From JAWKTV01 sp041398905 (GTDB lineage Bacteria; Planctomycetota; Planctomycetia; Planctomycetales; Planctomycetaceae): a stretch of 64,000 bases of DNA. The notes below the pieces were generated by a model, which worked only from the letters and a program-made list of their open reading frames with translations, was not told the origin of the DNA and did not search any database. Both the position numbers and the translations under genes were made by a program. The stretch lies in NCBI GenBank assembly GCA_041398905.1, contig JAWKTV010000016.1:1-64000 (forward strand), read 5' to 3'. Of the stretch, positions 1 to 8,870 are shown in pieces. How positions within the stretch are numbered: position 1 is the first letter of the stretch; every line of letters begins with the position of its first letter.

Positions 1-58
1 AGTGCACCGCTACGGCGAGTTGCGGGAAGACCTCGTCCTCAAGTCATTCGGTCTGTGA
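1..58 (+). CDS. C-terminal end of a gene entering from the left
   Basis: The frame starting at base 2 reads through to a TGA at 56-58 and encodes about 18 residues ending in VLKSFGL. This is too short to name a family. It is called coding only because it is open from the window edge and ends just before the convergent DUF1573 gene. It could be chance. Confidence 0.35.
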   Translation, partial: VHRYGELREDLVLKSFGL

Positions 59-122
59 TTCGCCCGGGAGCAGACGCAGGCGTCTCGCACCGGGAGCTGC
101 GTCAGCCTTCTCGCGGCCCACA

Positions 123-932
123 CTACCTGGCGACGCCCGCTGCGCCTTCCGCGATCTCGCCGACGCGGGACGCGCTGCGTCCCTGAACAAGGACCGGAAG
201 ACTGATTCGGGGAAACAGCGGGTCGTTGGTGGTGACCGTGACGTGGGTGATCTCGCGGCCGGGCTTGACTTCGGCCGGGACGCTCACGCGAATCGGAACA
301 CGACGGTGACCAACCTCGTCCCGCTCCGCCTCCATGACCTCCGCGGCGACCTGGCTCGAACGTGAGTGGACCGATGTGACTTCCAGCGGAGTCACCGGGT
401 CGTCGCGATAGTCGATGATGTAGACGAACCGTTCGTCGGGCTGCCCATGTAGCTGGTAGAAGTAGACTTCACGCGGTTCGACCGTCACCTTGCGTTCCGG
501 CAGCGTCAGGCGAAACGTCAGCTCTTCACGATGCGGCTGGCTGTCGTGGCTGGTCACGGCGATTGAGTAGTCGTGTTCACCGGCCTGTTCGTTGGCCGTG
601 TGCAGCATCAACGTGATCCGGCCTCGCTCGCCGGGCTGGAACACCTGCTTCTCGCCCGCAAGTTCCCAGCGGACGCACCCGCAGCTTGGCTCGATCTTGT
701 CGATCGTGACAGTCTGGTCGCCCCGGTTCTCGAACGTGAAGTACGCCTCGATTTGTGGAAACGGGCGAACTTCCGGATAGCTGACGCCATACTGGGTGAA
801 CGCCAGCGGCGGGTTGGGAGCACGGGCGGCGATGGGAGCCGGACGCGGGCTGGCCATGCCCGCGAACAGCGTCACGAGGGCCGGGAGCAACCCGACGGCA
901 AGCAGCCAGACGTTGCGAGAGGACGAGGGCAT
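123..932 (-). CDS. DUF1573 domain exported protein
   Basis: Predicted envelope protein of about 269 residues. An N-terminal hydrophobic signal or anchor (VWLLAVGLLPALVTLFAG) is followed by a DUF1573 Ig-like beta-sandwich with the diagnostic stretch YFTFENRGDQTVTIDKIEPS then CGC. A second beta-rich half ends in TTNDPLFPRISLPVLV. The frame is open further upstream, but Met at 932 is chosen because it immediately precedes the basic n-region and has an AGGA-type ribosome binding site about 10 bases upstream. DUF1573 proteins are common in Planctomycetes and Bacteroidetes. Their role is unknown, probably periplasmic binding or adhesion. It is a single-gene unit next to a long spacer. Confidence 0.85.
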   Translation of the reverse strand: MPSSSRNVWLLAVGLLPALVTLFAGMASPRPAPIAARAPNPPLAFTQYGVSYPEVRPFPQIEAYFTFENRGDQTVTIDKIEPSCGCVRWELAGEKQVFQPGERGRITLMLHTANEQAGEHDYSIAVTSHDSQPHREELTFRLTLPERKVTVEPREVYFYQLHGQPDERFVYIIDYRDDPVTPLEVTSVHSRSSQVAAEVMEAERDEVGHRRVPIRVSVPAEVKPGREITHVTVTTNDPLFPRISLPVLVQGRSASRVGEIAEGAAGVAR

Positions 933-1013
933 CAGGGCGATGTTCCTGAGGGACGGAAGCCGGCAGGCGGCCGTCGCAGCGGGGGAGCAGGTTTCGAAGC
1001 GAATCCGCACCAA

Positions 1014-1594
1014 TCGAGAATATCGCAGACGCTGTGATTGCCGCTGCTGCGGTCGCTGGATGGCCGGGCGATACCCGCAGAATCCGCCGCAGCTTTGTCA
1101 CCGAGGCACCCCGGCCAACCAGGGGATAAACGTCGGCGGGTCGCATGGCGGGGGCGCCCCGCGCCAGCGGAAGCCCCCGAATTCACACACGTTCCCACAG
1201 GAGTCTTCCTTGGGTTCGCCCCCGCCACACGACCCATTTCTGAAAGCCGGGTCTCCCGGGATCCTCCGCCGCGCACTCTTCCGCCAGCCGGACTCGGCAG
1301 GCTGCCTGTGACTCGCTCGCCAACTCGATTCTCACCAGTCTGCAATCCGCGCTGCGGGGAATTCGCATCTCAACGACGCATCGCCCCTGCGTGGAGCTTC
1401 CCCGCCCGCAACCAATCAGCGTCGGCACCGACCATCCAGCCCGTCGCCCCGGGTTGCCTCCTCAGCCTGCTTGCGTTGCGGCGGTCAACCCGCGATGCTG
1501 AAATCTTCGCTGACCACCCGCCATCGTCGTTCGCGACGAGACCCGCGGTGGACCGTCGCGAACGCAACCCGCCTCACACACCTGGAGTCTGCCC
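1014..1594. other. Intergenic spacer without a convincing gene
   Basis: This spacer lies between two divergent exported-protein genes. The open frames across it give Arg/Pro/Ser-rich translations with no family resemblance, so I treat them as noncoding. It contains repeat copy A (1149-1232) and presumably both promoters. No clear -35/-10 pair was identified. Confidence 0.5.
1149..1232 (+). repeat. Interspersed intergenic repeat, copy A
   Basis: The core GCGCCCCGCGCCAGCGG (1154-1170) is followed by CCCCGA, an ACACGTTCCCAC segment and CGCCCCCGCC. By eye it aligns along most of its length with copies at 53551-53630 and 53945-54045 (same strand) and 18305-18390 (opposite strand). All copies lie between genes. 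The function is unknown. Confidence 0.55.
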
Positions 1595-2752
1595 ATGATC
1601 CGACTGCCCGCCTGCCTGCTCCTGCTGGCAACCTTCACCATGAGCCTGTGCAACACCGCCATCGCCGTCGACAAGCCCGCCAACGATGATGCCGGTGGTT
1701 GGACCGTACTGTTTGACGGCACCAGCCTCGACGGCTGGAAGATCAACGAACACCCCGAAACCTGGACGCTCGCCGACGGCATCCTCACCTGCAAAGGCGA
1801 ACGCAGCCACATCTTCTACGTTGGCGATGAAGCTCCGTTCAAAGACTTCGAACTCGAACTCGAAATCCTCACCCATCCCAACAGCAACTCCGGCGTCTAC
1901 TTTCACACCCGCTATCAGGACGACGGCTGGCCCAAGGGAGGCTTCGAGTGTCAGGTCAACAACACCTACAACTCCGACCCCCGCAAGACCGGCAGCCTTT
2001 ACGCCGTCAAGGATGTTCTGGAAGCACCGGCCAAGGACAACGAATGGTGGACCTACAACATCCGCGTTGAAGGTCACCACGTAACCATTCGCGTCAACGG
2101 CAAGGTCGTCAACGAGTACACGCAGTCGGCCGACACCCAGCCCGGCAAGGATTTTGAACGAGTTTTCAGCGGCGGAACCTTCGCCCTCCAGGGGCACGAC
2201 CCCGGCAGCACCGTCTCTTACCGCAGCATCAAAGTGAAGCGACTCAACGAAGAAGAGACCGCGGGCGTGAAGCTCGGCGGACCGGCTCCCAAGTTCACGC
2301 TGATCGATCAGGACGGCAAGGAGTGGAACGCGGCCGAGCACTTCGCCAAGGGCACCACCGTCGTCTACTTCTACCCGGCAGACTTCACGGGCGGTTGCAC
2401 CAAGCAGGCTTGCGCCTACCGTGACGACAACGCCAAGCTGACCGGCATGGGCATCCAGGTCGTTGGCATCAGCGGTGACTCGCCGGAAACGCACACGGCG
2501 TTCGCCAAGGCGCACAACCTCAACTTCACCCTGCTCAGCGATCCGCAAGGCAAGGTCGCCACCGCCTTCGGCGTCCCGGCCACGCTCGGTGAAAAGACCG
2601 CCAGCTTCGAAGGAACCCCCTTCGTCCGCACCGCGACAATTCAGCGGTGGACCTTCGTTGTGAAGGATGGCAAGGTCATCGCCATCAACGACAAGGTCAA
2701 CGCCGCGGACGACAGCCAGCAGGTTCAGGAGCAGATCAAGGCGCTCAACTAA
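1595..2752 (+). CDS. Secreted DUF1080 (3-keto-disaccharide hydrolase-like) domain fused to a BCP-type peroxiredoxin
   Basis: 385 residues. Residues 1-24 are a signal peptide (LPACLLLLATFTMSLCNTAIA). Residues ~30-215 form a DUF1080 concanavalin-like domain with the family hallmarks WTVLFDGTSLDGW, NSGVYFHTR and FECQVNN. Residues ~225-380 form an AhpC/TSA thioredoxin-fold domain with YPADFTGGCTKQAC, so C268 is the likely peroxidatic cysteine and C273 the resolving cysteine, spaced as in BCP/PrxQ. DUF1080 is associated with sugar-polymer hydrolysis, and the second domain reduces peroxides. A secreted fusion would join carbohydrate binding or cleavage to peroxide removal in the periplasm; that role is inference. 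Met 1595 follows GGAG at proper spacing. A strong terminator follows. Confidence 0.88.
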   Translation: MIRLPACLLLLATFTMSLCNTAIAVDKPANDDAGGWTVLFDGTSLDGWKINEHPETWTLADGILTCKGERSHIFYVGDEAPFKDFELELEILTHPNSNSGVYFHTRYQDDGWPKGGFECQVNNTYNSDPRKTGSLYAVKDVLEAPAKDNEWWTYNIRVEGHHVTIRVNGKVVNEYTQSADTQPGKDFERVFSGGTFALQGHDPGSTVSYRSIKVKRLNEEETAGVKLGGPAPKFTLIDQDGKEWNAAEHFAKGTTVVYFYPADFTGGCTKQACAYRDDNAKLTGMGIQVVGISGDSPETHTAFAKAHNLNFTLLSDPQGKVATAFGVPATLGEKTASFEGTPFVRTATIQRWTFVVKDGKVIAINDKVNAADDSQQVQEQIKALN

Positions 2753-2774
2753 TTCCGGCAAGAGTTCACAACGA

Positions 2775-2803
2775 AGCCCAGCCGTCCCGACGGCTGGGCT
2801 TTC
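2775..2803 (+). terminator. Rho-independent terminator
   Basis: Perfect 11-bp stem, AGCCCAGCCGT (2775-2785) with ACGGCTGGGCT (2790-2800), closing a CCCG loop. TTTCG follows. It lies just after the DUF1080-peroxiredoxin gene and separates it from folD. Confidence 0.8.
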
Positions 2804-2861
2804 GTCGTCAATATCAACCCGCTGTCACTAAGCTTCCGCTCCCAACTCCGTTTCCACGCCC

Positions 2862-3732
2862 ATGTCAGCCACACTCATTGATGGCAAAGGCGATTGCCGC
2901 ACAGCTTCGTGGTGAACTCGCCGCGGAGGCGGCCGAACTTCGCGAGCAAACAGGCATCGTGCCGCACCTTGCGGCCGTACTCGTGGGCGAAGACCCTGCC
3001 AGCGCCGTGTACGTTCGCAACAAGCAGAAGGCCTGCGAACAGGCCGGCTTCCGCAGCACTCTGCACCGCCTGCCCGCCGAGACGACGCAGGCCGAGTTGC
3101 TCAACCTCGTTGGTCAGCTCAACGGCGATGCCTCCGTGCATGGCATCCTCGTGCAACTGCCCCTGCCGCCCCACATCCACGAAACCGCCATCCTCGACTC
3201 CGTCTCGCCCGACAAGGACGTCGACGCCTTTCACCCCCACAACGTCGGGTTGATCGTGCAGGGACGCCCGCGGTTCTTGCCCTGCACACCGCACGGATGT
3301 CAGGAACTGCTGCGGGCCAGTGGCATCGAAACCGCCGGAGCGCACGCCGTGGTCCTCGGCCGCAGCGAGATTGTCGGCAAGCCGATGGCGCTGCTGCTGA
3401 TCCAGAAGGGAGCGGTCGCCAACGCCACCGTCACCGTCTGCCACAGCCGCACGAAGGACATCGCCGCCATCACCCGGCAGGCGGATATTCTGGTCGCCGC
3501 GATCGGCAAGCCCCGGTTCGTGACCGCCGACATGGTCAAGCCGGGTGCAGTCGTCATCGATGTCGGCATCAATCGCGAGGACGATAAGCTCGTCGGCGAT
3601 GTCGACTTTGAAGCCGTCAAGGAGGTCGCCTCGGCGATGACTCCCGTCCCCGGTGGCGTCGGTCCCATGACCATCGCCATGCTGCTGAAGAACACCCTCG
3701 CCGCAGCCCGGCTCGCCATCCCCCGGCAGTAG
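2862..3732 (+). CDS. folD: FolD methylenetetrahydrofolate dehydrogenase/cyclohydrolase (N-terminal frameshift)
   Basis: Cytosolic bifunctional enzyme interconverting 5,10-methylene-THF, 5,10-methenyl-THF and 10-formyl-THF with NADP. Visible motifs are YVRNKQKAC (catalytic Lys), ILVQLPLP, DKDVDAFHP, GRSEIVGKP (Rossmann pyrophosphate contact) and PVPGGVGPMT near the C-terminus. The long frame has its first local Met at 2881. An ATG at 2862 encodes the expected N-terminus MSATLIDGK, then continues in the correct frame only if one A is removed from the AAA at 2885-2887. I therefore place the start at 2862 and infer a one-base insertion. The rest of the gene is intact and of normal length (about 290 residues). 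Confidence 0.93.
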
Positions 3733-3973
3733 CCCCCCAGACACCATCCACACCGCGCCAACGCCCCGCTCCCCCACTGCCTCGCTCGACGGCCTTCCCG
3801 TCCCTCCCGGTTCATTCGGTGTTCCTCGCCGCCCCCCTCCGGCTCACTGCGTCGCCCCGATTCGCCCCGCTCGTCCGGACTCGTTATAGTCCGGCAAGTT
3901 CACCGTACCGCTCGCAGGCCACATCTTTCGCAGTTTTACGAACCAGCCCGCACCAATCGAGCCGCCTAACCAC

Positions 3974-4975
3974 ATGTCCCATCGCTACGTCGTTCGCTAC
4001 GGAGCCATGCGCCACATCGCCGACTTCTCGTCCAAGGGACAGCAGAAGTTCCGCCGTGGCGCGCAGGTGATCGTCCGTAGTCATCGCGGCGTCGAGTGGG
4101 GCGAGGTCCTGTGCGAAGCCACCGAGCGGACTCGCGAATACCTCGGCTCGCAGGACATCGTCGGACGCATTCTCCGGGATGCCACGCCCGAGGACGAACG
4201 TACCCGCGACGAAGTCCTCGCTCGCGAAACCGAGCTGTTCCGCGCCTGCTGCGACGCGGTCGCCGAGCAGAAGCTGCAGATGCAGGTCGTCGATGTCGAG
4301 CTGATCTTCGGCGGCGAGCGGGTCATCTTCTTCTATGTCTCCGAACAGCGGGTCGACTTCCGCGAGTTGGTCAAGGAGCTGGCCAATCGCATGAAGACCC
4401 GCATCGAGATGCGGCAAATCGGGATTCGTGACGAAGCCAAGCTCCTCGCCGACTACGGCGATTGCGGCAAGCCGGTCTGCTGCAACACTCACCTGCAGCA
4501 GATGCCGCCCGTCTCGATGAAGATGGCCAAACTGCAAAAGGCGACGCTCGACCCCCAGAAGATCTCCGGCCGCTGTGGTCGTCTCAAGTGCTGCCTCAGG
4601 TACGAGTACGACACCTACGAAGAGTACCACCGCGAGCTGCCCAAGGTCGGCCGATTCGTTGTCACGAAAGAGGGCAAGGGCAAGGTGCTCGCCCAGGAGA
4701 TCCTCGCCCGCAAGGTCCTCGTCAGTTACGAAGACAAGCGGCGGGCGCTCGTCGATGAAAAGGACATCCTGACCGTCGTCAGCGGCGGAGCGGGGGGCGG
4801 TCACACTGGTGGCGACGGCGATGGACCCGGCGGTGATGGGGAGACGGGCAAGCCTCGCCGAGCCGCGACGCCCAAGGCGGCCGACTCGAACAGGAACCGC
4901 TCCAAAGGACGCGGACCCGGCGGCAAACCGGCCGACTCGACCTTCGGGGATTCCAATCCTTCGGAAGAAGAGTAA
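3974..4975 (+). CDS. PSP1 domain protein, RicT/YaaT-like
   Basis: 333 residues. A PSP1 superfamily domain fills residues ~1-270. It includes the two cysteine clusters CGKPVCC (~164-170) and CGRLKCCLRYEYD (~200-212), which resemble the Fe-S ligands of Bacillus RicT. That protein works with RicA and RicF to stimulate RNase Y-dependent RNA maturation. The C-terminus (~275-333) is Gly/Lys/Arg-rich and probably disordered. No RicA or RicF partner is visible nearby. The start follows directly after a long spacer and agrees with the family N-terminus (YVVRYG). The identity is firm; the function in Planctomycetes is inferred from Firmicutes. Confidence 0.87.
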   Translation: MSHRYVVRYGAMRHIADFSSKGQQKFRRGAQVIVRSHRGVEWGEVLCEATERTREYLGSQDIVGRILRDATPEDERTRDEVLARETELFRACCDAVAEQKLQMQVVDVELIFGGERVIFFYVSEQRVDFRELVKELANRMKTRIEMRQIGIRDEAKLLADYGDCGKPVCCNTHLQQMPPVSMKMAKLQKATLDPQKISGRCGRLKCCLRYEYDTYEEYHRELPKVGRFVVTKEGKGKVLAQEILARKVLVSYEDKRRALVDEKDILTVVSGGAGGGHTGGDGDGPGGDGETGKPRRAATPKAADSNRNRSKGRGPGGKPADSTFGDSNPSEEE

Positions 4976-5040
4976 GCCTGCCCCGCGTCTCACATAATGA
5001 TCGGATTTCGATCGTTACCGGTAGGGGCCATGCGGCGAAC

Positions 5041-5940
5041 CTAGCGGTACCGCCCCGTGGGGTACTCTTCCGCAAATGACGGCGGCTGCTCAAAGGCCGG
5101 AGGCTGCGGCTCATTGGCGTAACCGTTGAACGGATTCTCCGGTTGAACGCTCATGTCAAATGCAGGCGTCGAGTCGCCCAGTTCCACGGTCTGTCCCGTC
5201 TCGGTCCCCAGCCCGCTCGGCGAACCTCCCGGCGAACCGTCCGGCTCAAGTGCTTCGACCATTGGCCGTGGTTGACCCGACGGCAGTCGACTCTGGTCCA
5301 GCCAACCCGCCTCGTACATCGTCAGGTAAGTCAGCATCGCCAGCAGCGAGTAGCTGATGACGTTCGCGCCAAACCCTTCGCCCGTCAACTTGATTGCCGT
5401 GCCGGACGACCGCTTCAACTGCACCCGCGCGTCCTTGACCTTCACGCTGTACAGCTCATCCAGCAGCAGATGCGACAGGAACCCGATCGCCACCGCTCCC
5501 GCCATCATCAGCCGCACCCGGTTCACCTGACTCGGGTAGCCCAGAAAAACCAGCTCGGCTGCGATCACCATCGCCGGGATACTGTGAAACATCCCGCGGT
5601 GGACCGACACCGTCCGAACCAGCAGCGCCCCGCCGTACTTGATCAGCAGGTACAGCACGACCACCATCAGGATGACGGTCTCGGAATCGCCCGGCAGGTC
5701 CAACCACTGCAGCACGCGATGCACGATCAATAGTGGTGCCACCGCCCCCACCAGGCCGAACATTTCCCGCACCGGCCGGCCACTCGCCGAGTCCAGATCG
5801 GGCAGCATTCCCGCAACGCCCGTCAGGCAGGCGGCCAGCATTCCCTGCACCGGCGTAAAGCCGAATGACACCACCGCCCCCAGGCCGTATCCCAGCCCAA
5901 GCATGCTGCTGACGGTTACGTGTTCCCGGTAATTGGCCAT
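5041..5940 (-). CDS. LexA-binding/YdjM-type inner-membrane metal-dependent hydrolase
   Basis: 299 residues. Residues 1-170 form a multi-pass YdjM-family domain with the conserved polar positions: MLPDLDSASGRP near residue 45, SVHRGMFHSIPAM near 115, and SHLLLDELYS near 155. About four transmembrane segments surround them. His and Asp in these motifs are thought to bind metal. The C-terminal ~120 residues are Pro/Gly/Gln-rich, lack a recognisable fold and are probably cytoplasmic. Its start lies inside the 3' end of the upstream glycosyltransferase gene (about 25 bases overlap), so the genes are likely co-transcribed. The substrate is unknown. Confidence 0.8.
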   Translation of the reverse strand: MANYREHVTVSSMLGLGYGLGAVVSFGFTPVQGMLAACLTGVAGMLPDLDSASGRPVREMFGLVGAVAPLLIVHRVLQWLDLPGDSETVILMVVVLYLLIKYGGALLVRTVSVHRGMFHSIPAMVIAAELVFLGYPSQVNRVRLMMAGAVAIGFLSHLLLDELYSVKVKDARVQLKRSSGTAIKLTGEGFGANVISYSLLAMLTYLTMYEAGWLDQSRLPSGQPRPMVEALEPDGSPGGSPSGLGTETGQTVELGDSTPAFDMSVQPENPFNGYANEPQPPAFEQPPSFAEEYPTGRYR

Positions 5941-7200
5941 GTCATCCGTGACAATCGGCGCGCGAAGTCATCGCGTCCCGCACCACGCGGGGGCGGAACG
6001 ATAACCGCATTCCTGACAGCGGAGCAAGATCGATTACGCTCCCCCAACGATCCATCCAGCACTCCCGCATACACCTCGCGAATCCGCCGGGTCATCGTCT
6101 GATGCCGGAACTGATCGGCGAACCGGTCGCGTCCCGCCTGTCCGTACCGGCGTCGGAGCGGTTCGTTGGCAATCAGCACGCACAACGCGTCCGCCAGTTC
6201 ATCAACGTTGTCACGTGGCAACAGGAAGCCGGTCTCACCAGGAATAACGACCTCCCGTGCGCCGCCAACGTCGTAGGACACCACCGGCTTACCGGCGATC
6301 AGCCCTTGTGGCAACACGCGAGCCAGCCCCTCCCACTGGCTGGTGTGCGTCAATGTCCATCGCCCCCACCAACTCCGGAACGCGGTCCGGCGGAACGAGT
6401 CCGGTGAAGACGAAGTGGTCCCGCAGCCCCTGCACCCGCAACTCCTGTTCAATCGACTCCCGCAGGATGCCGTCACCCACCAGCAGAAACCGGGCCTCCG
6501 GACAGCGTGCCACGACCTCCTTCGCCGCCGCGATCAGGAACTCGTGCCCCTTGAGATGAAACAGCCGGGCGATCTTGCCGATCACGACCTGATCTGGCCC
6601 GATCTCCAGTTCACGACGGACCTCATCGCGGCTCCGGGGCGGATGCAGGAATGGATCCACGTCGAAGCCGCTGTAAACCGTCGTGAATCGCTCGGCCTTC
6701 GCGACCCCCGCCCGCGTGTACTCAGCCGTCATGTCATCCGAAACGCTGATGAAATGCGTGGTCCACCGCGCCGCGATCCGCTCGGCGGCGACATAGCTCC
6801 GGTAGATCAAAGGGCTTTGTCCGAAGTGGAAAGCCGCGCCATGCACACTGTGTACACACGGCAGTCCCAGCCGATCGGCCGCCTTGCGGCCGATGATCCC
6901 CGCCTTGGAACTATGAGTATGCACCAGCTCCGGTGGATCATCGCGCAGCACCCGCACCAAAGCCCGGTAGGCCAGCCAGTCTTTCCACGGGTGAATGCTG
7001 CGAGTCAGCTCCGGAACGATCCGAAGATCGACACCCGACGCGATCGCCTGCTGTTCCAGGCTCCCCTCCGGGCCGGTCGATGGGCCGGTGATCAGGCAGA
7101 CATCATCGCCATAGTCCCGCGACTGTCCCTGCACCGTGAGCAGGGTGTTCTCCTGCGCGCCGCCAACGATCATCCGCGTAATGATGTGTGCGACCTTCAC
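5916..7200 (-). CDS. GT4-family glycosyltransferase (one frameshift)
   Basis: Reconstructed length is about 427 residues. The start is GTG at 7200, giving VKVAHIITRMIVGGAQEN, the typical GT4 N-terminus. It overlaps the TGA of the upstream FHA-STAS gene in a GTGA arrangement that implies translational coupling. The N-terminal Rossmann half has HTHSSKAGIIGR and VHSVHGAAFH. The C-terminal half has GKIARLFHLKGHEFLI, FLLVGDGILR and FTGLV. Near 6345 the frame shifts, and the remaining motif GLARVLPQGLIAGKPVVSYD (nucleotide-sugar site) continues in the next frame. It likely transfers a sugar to a polysaccharide or lipid carrier; donor and acceptor are unknown. Confidence 0.85.
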
Positions 7201-8376
7201 GCCCCCTCGGTCTCCGCACGCGCAGACGCCCCGGGCTCGGTCTGCTCCCGCCGCTGAGCCGCCACCGAAGCCCGCCGCAGCGAGTGAATCGCGTCCGCCC
7301 GAGTCGCGTGGCAAGGCCACAGATTGATGAGGTTTAAGTCCGCCAGCGAAGAGAGTTGTTCCTGCGAACAGCAGCACAGCGCGGCTGCACCCCGCACCGC
7401 CCGGCAGAACTGAGTCACCGAATCGATAATCAGCGAACCGCACAAACGCACCGCGCTGAAATCGATCAGCACGTTCTCGAAACCAGCCGTCTTCAGAATG
7501 CTGACGACCGCGCTCGCCTCGCGCTGGATGTCCTGATACCGGAAGTCCCGCGACCGCCCTTGCGGGATCACAATCAGCGTGTCCCCATCCCATTCCACCC
7601 GGAAGCAGCGATGCAACCGGGTGATGAACGCCACCTTCTCGACCCCCGGTGGCGGCAGCATCGCCGGCGGCGACTCATAGTGGACCTGCATCCGGTAACG
7701 ACCCACGTGCAGCTCGTCACCCTCCTTGAGGCGGCGATGTCGCACCGGTTCATCGTTCACCAGCGTCCCGCCTTTGCCCAGCAGGTCGACCACCCACAGC
7801 CCCGACGGCAGCAGCACCAGGCTGCAGTGCACCTTCGAGACCGTCTCTTCCGCGCAGGTGATGCGGCACCGGTTGTCCCGACCCACGAGCGTAACAACCC
7901 GATTGATCGGCCAGCTCATCCTCGAGCGCCCGGTTCAGCAGCCGCAACTCGACCTCCGGCAACACCCCATAACCGCTGAAACCACCCTCACGAGGCTTGT
8001 AGTCCAGCGGAGAAGGAATCGTCACATCCTCAACCGGCCGGCCATCCGGCAACAGCCACAGGCGGTATCCGGCAATCCGGAACGGACGCATCGGCGTCGC
8101 CCACGCAAAAGCCTGACCATCTTCCCAGCCCAGACCGTTCGCGCTGAACAGGTCGACCGCCAGCACTCGCTCACCGATCGCCTGCAGATAGAGCTGACGG
8201 TACGAGACCGTGTCGTCCGGCAGGCAGACTTCCGCATCAGCGCTCCGTCCAAGAATCGCGCACGGACCTTCGACCGCCACCTCGGACGTCTTCCCGTCCG
8301 GTGCCGTCACACCCAGGCGCATCGGGCGCATGACCCCCAGCGCCGATCGAAACTCGCCTAACCTGTCGTCGATCAT
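7197..8376 (-). CDS. FHA-FHA-STAS protein (one frameshift)
   Basis: Two overlapping frames join into about 393 residues near 7916-7925. Residues ~15-100 are a first FHA-like domain (AILGRSADAEVCLPDDTVS). Residues ~155-240 are a second (VTLVGRDNRCRITCAEETVS, then VHCSL and GTLVNDEPV). Residues ~260-370 resemble a STAS/anti-anti-sigma domain (DGDTLIVIPQ, FENVLIDFSAVRLCGSLIID). FHA domains bind phosphothreonine, and STAS domains act in partner switching. The combination suggests a phospho-dependent regulatory scaffold. Its last four bases overlap the GT4 start, so it may control that glycosyltransferase. The join is inferred from domain continuity. Confidence 0.78.
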
Positions 8377-8870
8377 TCTCCTCTCACCACGCCAAGCCCT
8401 CTATCGACGAACCGCTCACCTCACATATTTCCAATTCCCCCAGCCCGCCCGGTGCAGCGTGACCGCGCGCACCCCCGCACACTCGTCATTGCGATTATGC
8501 GGTCCTTCAGTAGCCCCCGTCAAACCGACTTGCCGCCAGTTTGAGGAATCCACCACACGAAGTGTCCAACGAGTCGAAAGGTCGCGATGCGTGAATAAAC
8601 TTGGTCCGCAACAAAGCTGCTGCGAAGGCCATCATCGCCGGAGTGCGGTGCAGTCGCTCACGGTGGGGCTGCCGGCTCGCCAGAGATCCCGTACCGCGCC
8701 TCCGCATCCCCCACCAACCAGCGACTGTACCCGCCTCATTCATGCCGTCGTTTCGGGGTGGCGTCCTGAGTCCGCGATTGCGACACTTGTGCGAAGCCAC
8801 CAAGTTGCCCCGCGGACGACGCACGCCGCCTCCGCACTTCCCAGCCTCCGCCGCATCGCCGGGTCTTCGA
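8377..8870. other. Divergent intergenic region
   Basis: This region separates the FHA-STAS operon (minus) from the ABC1 kinase gene (plus). The plus frame is open from 8601, but its translation before ~8860 is Arg/Pro-rich and unlike the kinase family. I see no recognisable gene, terminator or repeat. Promoters for both directions must lie here if the flanking starts are right. Confidence 0.4.

Noticed and set aside
1038..1598. 186-codon plus frame in the DUF1573-DUF1080 spacer
   Set aside because: Arg/Pro/Ser-rich, no domain, overlaps repeat copy A and the ribosome binding site of the next gene.
1574..2761. 395-codon minus-strand frame across the DUF1080 gene
   Set aside because: Antisense shadow of a well-supported gene in GC-rich DNA; translation has no recognisable domain.
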